The position numbers and the translations under genes were made by a program. Shown here one piece after another: positions 14,546 through 24,600 of a stretch of 64,000 bases of DNA; the first letter of the stretch is position 1; every line of letters starts with the position of its first letter. Source of the stretch: Helicoverpa zea. Lineage: Eukaryota; Arthropoda; Insecta; Lepidoptera; Noctuidae. The notes beneath the pieces were generated by a model. That model ran no database searches, was not told the DNA's origin, and was given only the letters and a program-made list of their open reading frames with translations. The stretch covers positions 372,001 to 436,000 of the forward strand of contig NC_061459.1 in the NCBI RefSeq assembly GCF_022581195.2, written 5' to 3'.

Positions 14546-16788
14546 TTGTTCCTCCTCCGGTTATTTGTATCACCAACAATTGAAACTTCCAACGTTTGCC
14601 GCAAATAAATGGGGAACTGCCATTTTTGTACTAACTTTATGAATAGAATGCGTTGGGATATCGGCGAATCGTTTTGGGTTGTTTCGTGGTCTGTTGCAAC
14701 AGTTATTTTTGATTTGGTTATCCATACTAATATAATAAAGCTGACGAGTATAGATATTTGTGATGTAATTAATAGTGCTGACGCGCGTGCAACCGCTGGT
14801 AGAAGCTTGGTTTAAAATAATTTCATAAGCATTTATGATGACTTATTATTTTTACATACATTTCAAAATAAACTTGTAGGCCTAGGTACTCTGAATAAAT
14901 AAATAAGGGAATAAAACGGTTATACCAGTAATTCTTAGCACTAGTTATTTAAAACATAATACAAGTAATTACATAAGTGGCAGCATAATACAAAGTTTCG
15001 CAATGCAGCACAGTGGAGCACAATTACGTACAAGTCGTCGCGTGTCGAACAAACACAAATAGTTTATTATGCTAATGGATGTTTTTCAATTTGAATGCAA
15101 ATACTACGACTAACAAGGAATGGAGACGTTTGAGCTAAGTAACATTTACGAATTTTATGTTCGTTTCATTTGCGAATACTTGTTGGTTCAGTTAGGTAAA
15201 GCTACGTAGACTTTTGGTTATTACTACGATTATTTCAGTGCCCCTTATATTCAGCTCTTTCAGGAATGTTTATACAATGGTGAGAGGATACGGCTTTTTT
15301 TAGCATAGTGATGGAAATATAAATATGATAAGACTGTGAATAGATTTAAGTTTGTTTCAGCATTTCATCCCAGTGGTCATTAGCTTTTTAGGAAATTATA
15401 AGGTGATTGATAAACATTTGACAATCGACTGTTGTAGTTTCACAAACCATGTCCAACAATCGAGGCATTTAGCAATAAAGCACAGCATTATCTGAGAATT
15501 TAATAACAGTGTCCCTCAAACGATGCATACCCAAACATAGTATAACGTATTAATGGAATAGTTCGCGCTAATAATCTGTCTTTAATATCGATGACTTCAA
15601 TCAAATCGATCGGAATCCTCTTACAGACGGCTCGGATTCCGATTATTATTGCAATTATATTCGATACAGTACCGCAGGAATTCAAATTAAAATTAAAATG
15701 AATGCGATACTTTTGGCGCATTCCAATTATATTGTTAATTGGACTACTGGTGTTCATGTTTAATTGCTGTTACAAAGAATCCTTTTTAATGTAAGGAAAG
15801 TGGACCGTGAAGCTTCGGTTTAATTACGTTGTATTACTTGTATGGATGCACTTCTCTTTTCTGAGTACGTAATTGTTACGTGACCTATAAAACATGTATT
15901 TTATAAGGATATGTGATTGTTTTCCCAGAAAGGTCTGTAGATATTATGCCTGTAAGTAAACCCGCAAATTACTTTTCCTGGTAGTAAGCTAAGAGCGAAT
16001 CGCATTTTCTCTTCACTTTGTGGTAATAATTTGTGAATTCTGTCTGTTTTGATTTTATCATATTACATGTATCTAATATTCTGGTAATATTAGAAGTAGT
16101 TAGAGTTAGTATTCTGCTACTGTAATTCGATTTTACCTAAGTTTCTGATATGAAGGAATAATAAATATACCATAACAATTCATTGTTCGTTCCATACAGA
16201 AATATTTTTGTAATAAAGCGGTCAAATCTCTATATATTCATTTCGCAATAAGTATACAATGGCATGCTTGCATAAAATAAACTCTTTGTACATAATTTAG
16301 TGAGTGTGTCCTAAGGATTCGGTCACAAAGCTGTTTTTTTATACTTTCGCATTTTTATACAGTTTACAGTAAATATAAGCACCATGGACCTACTACTGAC
16401 GATATAACGTCCAACACTATCGCGAGAGAACTTTCTAGACGTAGTTAGTCTGTGAAGTTTTTCCAGCTCTGTGTATTCAGAATGTGTTAAAAGTTCGCTG
16501 CTATTAGAATCGCTATAACATTTATTCACTCATTTTCTAATGTACTGTAAGAACTGAACTTTGATAACATAATATATTGTAGTACCTAGAAGTAGGTACC
16601 GTAATTACCTAATTTTGAAAGTGAAAACATATGTATACAAGTATGTATGTGGCGATAATGAAAATTAAATAAGAAATGGTTACCTAAAAACAACAAGTTA
16701 GTTTTATACACACAATACGATCAAAACAATATGATCAATAGAAAAACTGAAAAATAAATTGCAAACAGCATAAAGCTAAAACATTCTC

Positions 16789-17206
16789 TAAGGGTGCGTC
16801 CACATCTGGCGAATGCGCCGCGAATGCGCAGCACGCGAGCCGATCGCGAGCTGTCCGCGAGCTGCGCGCGTGCAGTCACTGCAATAGTTCGGTGCGCCTC
16901 TTTAGCGCAACTCACGCAAGGCTCGTATAGAGCGCGCGAGCGGCGCGCGAGCGGCGCGCGATCTGCGCGCAATCAGTTCTCGCCCTTACAGTTCCGTATA
17001 TTGGCTCAGTACTATCGAAGATGTCAGACGTCGCGCGCCGCCTGCGCGCCGCTCGCGTGCGGCGCTTAGGTCGCGCGCGAGCTGCGCGCGGGCGGCGCAG
17101 AAGCGGCGCACGAACAAAAATGCACGCGCGCAGCTCGCGGACAGCTCGCGATCGGCTCGCGTGCTGCGCATTCGCGGCGCATTCGCCAGATGTGGACGCA
17201 CCCTTA
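16789..17206. mobile_element. GC-rich MITE with perfect 86-bp terminal inverted repeats
   Basis: Begins TAAGGGTGCGTCCACATCTG and ends with its exact reverse complement. By eye the two 86-bp ends (16789-16874 and 17121-17206) are identical inverted copies. The interior is CpG-dense, built from GCGCGCGAGCGGC-like units that also pair imperfectly across the centre. If AGGGTGCG/CGCACCCT are the true ends, the element is flanked by TA on both sides, as Tc1/mariner-type transposition would leave. There is no transposase, so it is non-autonomous. Long Arg/Ala-rich frames here are composition artefacts. Confidence 0.85.
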
Positions 17207-19506
17207 AACAATACAAACGGAACAAAATGTAAAAACTTGAATATTTCCCAGCCAGCCGCAAACCGCGGCCGAGTCTTTCGATTGATTTTAAAATATACGT
17301 TCGTTCGTACCGAAATCAAATTGAACAACTCGATTTAAAAATCGAGTATTTCGCACATCAATGACCAGCACTGGTTCACTTTGTTCCAGAATGTTCAATA
17401 TAAAGGTTATTGAATAAATTAATACTACCTACAGCGTTTTTGTTCAAATATACATTTATAATGGAAGCTGTACGAAAGTTAGGAATTATGCAGTAGCCGG
17501 AAAAATTATGAAGTGGGCTGTGGAATTTGGAAGGCATTTTTAAATTTTTTGAACGATTGCGCTATTTTACTTGCTATTGAAGCTGACTAGATTGTATTAA
17601 AAATCTTTGTACCTACAGGAATTTTTAATTTTCTAAATTCAGTGACTACAATTTCTAAACTATCTAAAATACTTCGGTTCAACGGTGAGCTCTTATGAAA
17701 TTCTAAGGCATTGTTAAGATTTTAACGTGAGGCACCGAGGTTAGCCACGAGGCGGTTTATGTAAGATTGCGACTGGTTACCGGTAACCGGGCTGAGGTCA
17801 GATAGCCAGTGGGATCCATGTTAAATACTCATCTGCATTAGGTCAGGTAAAAGGCTCGGCAGATGATCCTAAAGTCAGGTCAGTACATTAGAAGTGTAAC
17901 AGCATGCACGAGCAAGTTTTTCACCTTATATGCAAGTTTTAGTAGCTGACGTGTTCTGGCACGCTCAGCATTACACCTCACGAGAGTTGGCACGGAGCGT
18001 GTTGGCAACCATCCTTATACGTTAAGCCGAAACACTGGCCTGTACTCACTGTTGTCTTGCGCTAAGGTAAAAATATTCAAATTCAATCTTATCTTGGGAT
18101 AATCGACTGAAGTTAAAGCGCTCCAACAGTTTTCCGCGAGTTTAGACTGTATCTTTAGTAGTAAACTATTTTAAACATCCGGATATTTTGTAAACTTTCT
18201 CGGGCGTCTTTTCTATCTGCCTCCATTCCTATCCTCTTGAATGTTTTAATAAATTAATATACTTTTCCATTTAGGTTAGTACAGTAACTCGTGTTTATTG
18301 GCACCTCTACTTCTAATCTTAATCAGATGGCTATGTGAGTTTACTATTGAATACTAGGTAAGCTTCCTTCGTTAACGTTTTAAGACTTAAAACCAACACC
18401 CCACTCGACAGAAAAACAACTTACTTTAAACCCAAGTCGCGATCACCATAATATTTTGTTGCATAATTTTAACAGACATTTTACGCCTAAAATGTGGGTC
18501 AGCAGCAATGGCGGGTAAATGAGAATTAAGTGAGTTGTCACGCGCCGGACATGTTTGTCGCGACTGTTGGTGCTGGTGTAATTATATGATGCGGCACGTA
18601 GGTGCCTGACAGATGCTCATCTGATTTGTGCTTTCATTAGCTATGTGTAAGTACTTAACTACACCCTATATGGTTGTCTTAAAGGTAATCAGGATATATG
18701 TATACCTGGTTGTCACTCCTTGACTATCGAGCCTTCTCAAAAGGAATTTGAAAACTCGAAATAATGTTAGGCTAATCTTAGCTAGGTAGGTATAATTATT
18801 TTCATCAAAAAATATATTTTAGTCCAAAAACTTTTTCAATGGTTTTAATATTCATGTTGGTGTCTTTATTTGTTTTACGTAATATCGTTGTTCTATATAA
18901 ATATTTGTTTGACCTCGGGAGTGTCGGAGTGTCCGCTCCAGAACGCAAATGATTCCGAATTTTGTTTACAAGAAGTTGATAAAATTCCTTATTTTTGTGT
19001 CGCTTACATTTCTAAAAGTACACAATTTCCCTTGCCGCTTTCAAGTTCCGTGATAAATTCTTTTTTATCTGTTCTAAATTGTACTTTTATCTGTCTCCTA
19101 TTTAAAACGAAAATAGATAACGAAGTTAACTTTTTGTTTGGGCTACTTTTTAACTGTATTTTTATGTTGTTAATTTTGTTCTACTTTTTGGTCATTAAAA
19201 CATAGATTATTTTTTAAGCTTAACTAATGGGAATAATAACTTTTGTAATTATCTTTTAAAAAAGGAATGGGGTCTCATCTTGTGCAAGTGAAAGCTATAG
19301 GCTAACTTAAGAATGTTAAGAATACAGATCTTGTAGAAAATGTAAAACAACGAAAATTATTTCCTGTAACTAAACTCAGAAGAAAACAATGTATAATGAG
19401 GTGTACAAACAAAAAAAAAAACAAAATACCTTTGGCTTCTGGCTATATTGGCTCAGTATTCCAAGATAATTAATTGTTGCATTATAGTCGCTATTTCGCA
19501 TATTAA
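17207..19506. other. Non-coding DNA
   Basis: Holds the possible old repeat at 17.7-18.1 kb and a 111-codon TTG-initiated, hydrophobic frame at 18870-19205 that I judge to be chance in AT-rich DNA. Nothing else recognised. Confidence 0.5.
17720..18060. repeat. Possible old interspersed repeat, GC-richer than surroundings
   Basis: Contains TTAGCCACGAGGCGG, the 14-bp palindrome GGTTACCGGTAACC, GGCTGAGGTCAGATAGCCAG and CGGCAGATGATCC. The composition and wording look repeat-like, but I cannot name a family and see no ORF. Confidence 0.25.
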
Positions 19507-19763
19507 TCTATATCTATACATATAATAAATCTGTAAAAAAACTGTGTCTGTACATTGAATTTATTAAAAAAATAATAATTGGGTGGGGTTTAGAAACAGT
19601 AATGGAGTACAAATCCAAAAAAAAATTCTGTCTGTTTGTCTGTATGTCTGTATGTCTGTTTGTTTGTACACGCTAATCTTCCGAACTACTGAACAGATTT
19701 CAATGATTTTTTCTTTGTTGTATCAGTATTAAGCCTGGTCAACATATAGGCTATAATTTATCT

Positions 19764-20170
19764 TCGAAACTTGAAAACCTGATGCAGAACTCCAACAGAC
19801 CAACAAAACTACAAGAGATACAAAAATGGTGCCATGGCAAAAATTGTTTCATGTGATGAGCATTTTCAGCTGAGATAATAAATTTTAAGATCTGGAACAC
19901 CTTATGTGGAACCCCAAGAGCCCAGCTTCTCTGTACCATATACAGGTATGACGTTTTAGCAAAACTTGATCAATTTAATAAGCACTTTCTATTGACTTAT
20001 ACAAATTGAAGATCTAAAACACCTGATGTGGAACTCCAGGGGCCCAGCTAGACTATAGCATATAGAGGTATGACGTTTTAGCAAAAGTGGTTCAATCTGA
20101 TAAGCACTCTCTATTGACGTATAAACATCGAAGATCTGGAACACCTGATGTGGAACTTCAAGAGCAATAC
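19764..20170. repeat. Tandem repeat, about 122-bp period, 3-4 copies
   Basis: The motif AGATCTGGAACACCTTATGT occurs at 19888, with variants at 20010 (AGATCTAAAACACCTGATGT) and 20132 (AGATCTGGAACACCTGATGT), exactly 122 bp apart each time. A more diverged unit starts near 19764. Each unit also contains GGTATGACGTTTTAGCAAAA and TCTATTGACNTAT. The array sits inside the interrupted repeat that starts at 19507. Small ORFs predicted across it are by-products. Confidence 0.75.
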
Positions 20171-20439
20171 TACACTTGAAATGAATATAAATGAATGTCA
20201 TGTAATAGGTATGGTAAATCAAAAAAAGTAATTAGTCCGTCTTTTAGATAACCCTAAAATAATGGACACGTATTTTTCTTTTCTCTCTCTCACAAACAAA
20301 TAATAACAAAGATACAACAACGCTTGAATTTCGTGTTAAGTCACTGCTTAGTACAAATTTTACATACCTAGACGTAGCGTCACGAGCACCCACTCTCCGA
20401 CTTTGTTGCGTTATATCTCATTATTATTTTGTATGTCTC

Positions 20440-21103
20440 TTCCAGACCTCGGGACTACAGAGTTCCGAATTTTTGGGAGGCAAACGTGGGGCCGAAGCCA
20501 ACACGCTGAAGCTCTTTTGAGACAACTTAAATGAAATGGTGACACAGAACCGACGATTATCCCTTTATAAACTATAGAAATGAACCCAAGGACAATCCCC
20601 GGTGGACTTCGTTAAAAAAAAGACAATCCCCGGTTCTGTGCTAAACTATTGCTAACTATGGAGGAAAACTACTTGGGCTATTGTGATGGGATGTTAGTGG
20701 ATGACAATGTATTAGGTACATGTAAAAATGGCAGGTGGAGACTCGCCACCTCACTTACTGGCCCCCCGGGAACCAGTCACTGAATAGCAACAAGGGGGCA
20801 ACAGGGACATGAGCGGCTGAAGGGTACCTCGGCTGAGGATACCTCGGCGGACTTTAAACGCAGATTACGCGCTCCCTGTGCTTACCATGAGGCACCTACC
20901 CTCCGAGCAGGGCTACTAATCCTGCTCTAACGACTCCACTCTGGACGGCCAAGCCAAGCCAGAGGCGTGAGACCTACCCCCGTCATGGTTCACTCCGACC
21001 GGCCGGAGATCGGGGACAGTATACTCTCCCTGGAGAACTCAGTATATATAGCCCCGCGGGGTCGCTACTCCCCGTCATCAGCCTCAGATGTCTTGCGGTA
21101 CCT
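20440..21103. repeat. GC-rich interspersed repeat block
   Basis: About 660 bp clearly richer in G+C than its surroundings, with segments such as GGTGGAGACTCGCCACCTCA, CCGGGAACCAGTCACTGAAT, ACCTCGGCTGAGGATACCTC and CAGTATATATAGCCCCGCGG. I recognise these as parts of a repeat dispersed in Lepidoptera, perhaps from a LINE untranslated region, but cannot name the family. GGTGGAGACTCGCCACC and CCGCGG can form small hairpins. There is an internal direct repeat of GACAATCCCCGGT (near 20592 and 20632). No credible ORF. Confidence 0.5.
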
Positions 21104-21515
21104 ATATCTCATTATTATTGTCGTTATTATCTCAAGAGCCTTTGTCCCAATTATGTTAGGGTCGACTTCCAGTCACGATGCAACTGAGTACCAGTGTTTT
21201 ACAAGGAGCGACTGCCTATCTAACCTCCACAACCCGGTTACCCGCTCAACCTAACACCCCTTGGTAAGACTTACTGGCTTCTGACTACCCATAACGACTG
21301 CAAAGAATGTTCAATGACAGCCGGAACCTACAGTTTAACATCCCTTCCAAATAACGGTCATTGGTATCCAAAACATACGTAGCACGTACATACGAACTTA
21401 GAAAAGTTGCATTGGCAGGCACTTGCCAGACCTGGAATCAAAGAAGCACGCTCATACTTGAGAGGTTGGTTCTCTACCCACTAGACCACCACTTCTTCCA
21501 CTAAGTCACCACGAC
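21104..21515 (-). repeat. tRNA-derived SINE, minus strand
   Basis: On the minus strand the head begins near 21515 and carries a good box A (TGGTCTAGTGGGTAGAGA, within 21471-21490) and a degraded box B (GCTTCTTTGATTCCA, 21433-21447, expected GGTTCGANTCC). A tRNA-unrelated body of about 330 bp and an ATAATAACGAC-type tail follow near 21105-21140. The head carries a short partial duplication (ACCACTTCTTCCACTAAGTC). Pol III box spacing and the tail support a tRNA-derived SINE mobilised by a partner LINE. The box B damage suggests an inactive copy. Confidence 0.65.
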
Positions 21516-21520
21516 TTTGT

Positions 21521-21666
21521 CATCTCATCATCATCATCATCATCTCAGCCATAGGACGTCCACTGCTGAACATAGGCCTCCCCCTTTGATCTCCACAGAT
21601 ACCTGTTGGAAGCGACCTACATCCAGCGTCTTCCGGCGACCTTTATAAGGTCGTCTGTCCACCTCG
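21521..21666 (-). mobile_element. LINE ORF2 C-terminal / 3'-end fragment, minus strand, (GAT)n tail
   Basis: Read on the minus strand, the segment translates to the end of a LINE reverse-transcriptase ORF: RWTDDLIKVAGRRWM, an in-frame stop, then VASNRYLWRSKGEAYVQQWT, SYG and a stop, followed by a (GAT)n tail (the CATCAT run at 21524-21543 on the plus strand). This terminal peptide is a frequent ending of lepidopteran LINE ORFs, possibly RTE/R4-like (from memory). One in-frame stop shows it is dead. It abuts the head of the SINE at 21104-21515. Confidence 0.75.
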
Positions 21667-24600
21667 TTTTCGACTTTGTCATCTATTTAATGTTTTTTTA
21701 CGAAATAATACGTGTAATATTTTTGCCACACACAACTTAAATGCGGACTAATTAGAATCACTAGTTTTATCCCTATGGTCACATCTATTGCGGTTCAGTT
21801 CTCAGCGTTTTGTTTAGTCTGCTGTGCTTTTGCCGTTAAAGTACAAAAAATAAATATATGGAACGTTTCTAATGGCTATGCGTATTCCGTTGTTTTCAAG
21901 TCAACGGGCCCTTAAAATTCAATATCAGACTATTCAGATCTTTGATTTTGCTGACCCCGTAGTAGCTGGCATAAGGGACAGGATCCGCGTACGAAGTCGC
22001 GGGCAGAAGCTAGTATAGTAATATAAACCATACCGTTATTGTTTACATTATAAATAAAAACAACAAAATGGCATCGAGCGCTCATAAAAAAACCCGAAAA
22101 ACTCACAGAGACCCTTCGAGAGATTTATGTTTCCGACTTAAAATAACTTTGTTCCTGAATAGTTGCTGTTTACCTTTCAAGGGTTGCGTCCCAACTTAGA
22201 CAGTAACAATTTGGAATAGAATTCCACAACCGTTTGAGAGGTAAACCGCCTGTTCCTTAGCAAAAGTGCATGTTTAGAATATTCGGAAAGTGAATACCAA
22301 TTTCTTTTCTTTTATTCCTTATAACCTGTAAAAATTACTTAAAATATTTATGTTAGCTGATTTTCATTTATTATAGGTATCTCGTTTAATTTGACCTAGT
22401 TAGAAAACAGCAATCACCTAGTTTGTATGCTTTCCATAATGATCAGTCATAATATTTGATTTCCTAAACTAATATATGTCGATAATTAAGTTGGTTCACT
22501 GTAAAATTCAAATGGAAACATTAATTTATAATTCAGAAACATGACACTTAATTACGTTACATAATTTAAATATTTTGTGTTTATTACAAACATAGCTTAT
22601 AACTATAATAATTTCTATGAAATAAACGTAGACATTCAGAAGGGAATTTATAAATTCAAAAGAATACTTTAAATCTATTTAAGGCTGCTAAAACAACGAA
22701 ACTAAAACTATACGACTTTAATCTGTAAAGTTAAAATGTTATTTCAGAGCCTTCGGATTACAGTTTTAACCGCAGCCTAAAACTTGCAGCTTGACTTAAT
22801 CCATGATTATCCATAACACTGACACTAGGATCCACATTAGCCATTCAATGCTAATCCGGCGTCTAGTCAGAATCACTTCAATGAGAATGCTAATACTGGG
22901 AGGATTTGACCCGCTGAATGACACTGGTAATTTCTCAACCCTCTGTGTCCGAGATTAGTTCGCGACATAAACTTCCCAGCTGCCATGAAGAGGATACGTT
23001 TTGATTAATATAATTTGTTGATCCTAATTAATGATCCTTCTCAATTTTAGAGCAATTTACAATATTGTTGGATGTCTCTAAAAACTAATGTAATTAAATC
23101 ATTGCTTGGTAAATTTTTCATTAGCTGTAATTTGTATGATTCGGTCTGGTTTATATGCCTTCTACCTTTAGTCTATAGAAAGTTTATTAGGAGATACCTT
23201 TCTTTATTTTTCCCTGCAAATTACTTAGTTCGTCATTTTAACTAAACTGTTTACATCTGTCTATGCAATTTCTGCATTAAACATGGTAGCGAACCTTCGG
23301 CAGAAATACTATCACATACTTAGACTGATCTTCTTAACCGGCTTCATGTTCCGCACCACAGAGGTCATACGATTCTTCAAATGAGAAACTGGAGCAAGAG
23401 TTTAGAATTGAATACAGTCACCAAGCCAATTACGTAATAATGAAGCCCAATGTCGGCTGCCCATAATTATGACCAAACTTGTTCCTCTGGGAATTTCTCT
23501 AGTAAACGTCAAAGTTCGAAAATTCTGTGGAATAGTTAGAGGAGTAGTTATTTGAGCTGTATCTGCCCATTCAAATACAGGTGCACATTCAAATACTGTT
23601 TGAGTATTGTTCGTTAGTTCAATGTACTGTTGGTTAATATACCTTCCTACAGAACAGAAGTTCGATCTAATTCCAACATAGGCACTCAGTGTTGTGAAAC
23701 TCTTACAAGTCCATCAAAAAAAAATTCAAATTCATTCGTCACTTCACGCACATGGTGCATCTGCGTCTGATACTGACTTTATTCAGAGTGTAGTTATTTT
23801 CAACCCCAAATCCTTCAAATTGTCAAACGATCACTAAATGTCAATTTACTGTAACACAAGAAAGAATTCTATATAAAATAAACTTTCTATTGATGTATCA
23901 CTTAATGCTAGAGGAGAGGTTGACTTTAACGCTCATTCTCTTTACAAAGATCGATCATTCGTCTCTAAATTGTAAACTATAAAATTAAATCAAATATTGT
24001 GTTATAGTTTTAATGTTGTTTCAGCAAGAGGCCACAAAATATTGTTTGATAACAAAGTTTTAAGGGCCGCGGTTGAGACTACACAATGTTCAGACTTTAT
24101 TTTATTCCAGTCAAAGTTAATTCTCCTTGGAAAATGTAACGAAGTCAAGCTCAAAACTTTGCTTTTCAATAGCAGTTTAACTACGTAATGGAGTGTGTCG
24201 ACTGTACTTTAAAAAGCAAAACCACAGGCTTATCTTCAAGTAATTACAGTTAAACCTAATCCAGTTTTACTCGGATCACGCGAGTTTTTAACCCACTTTC
24301 CGAGAAAAATATTCATCAAGATTGTATGTGAATGTATGGTGCGAATTAAATGTTACAGTTCCTAGTATAGTTAAGGTCTAAAATACAATAGAGGTAGTGC
24401 GATGTAGTAACGATAAGATAGTATCGCCGAGGTGCCTAATGAAAGCCAGGCGAACGTAGCGGAAGAATCTATGTGGGATGTTACTGTAAAGGTTGGGTAA
24501 GTACTAGAGATTAACACTGATAGGGAACTAAGTAGTCCGACTGTAATTAAAATGCTGATTTAACTAGATTACAAATGTTAACGAGGTGTTGTGGAAATGT

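Larger units (their letters stand above)
6004..16788. other. Non-coding DNA, probably intergenic or intronic
   Basis: Over 10 kb without a convincing exon. The segment at 7385-7440 (GTCCACTGCTGGGGGACAC) faintly recalls a LINE end. A GC-richer patch lies at 10980-11150 (CCGGCTTGGCTGATTTACCG, ACACCGGGGGTTAGCAGGA). A CRE-like TGACGTCA is at 9320-9327. The G-rich tract and GGATTA cluster near 14.0-14.5 kb are listed separately. Confidence 0.5.
19507..22020 (-). mobile_element. Composite nest: interspersed repeat interrupted by other elements
   Basis: The left edge (TATACATATAATAAATCTGT, then GTTTGTTTGTACACGCTAAT, CGAACTACTGAACAGATTTC) and the right edge (CGTACGAAGTCGCGGGCAGA, AGCTAGTATAGTA) look like the two ends of one repeat. 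Its layout resembles the reverse complement of the SINE-like family at 43.75 kb. Between them lie the 122-bp array, the GC-rich block, the SINE and the LINE end. I infer one element expanded or invaded by others. The outer pairing is a hypothesis. Confidence 0.4.

Noticed and set aside
16786..17209. TAA/TTA at the MITE edges as a PIF/Harbinger-type 3-bp target duplication
   Set aside because: TAA and TTA are inverted, not direct, copies. Only the TA dinucleotide reads as a direct duplication.
16721..17338. Cluster of overlapping 83-138-codon frames, rich in Arg and Ala, on both strands
   Set aside because: They all lie on the CpG-dense foldback MITE. The inverted ends produce the same peptides on both strands, and GC-rich DNA lacks stop codons by composition.
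18870..19205. 111-codon hydrophobic frame
   Set aside because: Begins at TTG, not ATG, has no recognised domain, and hydrophobic chance frames are expected in T-rich DNA.
21433..21490. Functional tRNA gene on the minus strand
   Set aside because: Box A is good, but box B is damaged, no acceptor pairing is evident, and a SINE body and tail follow.
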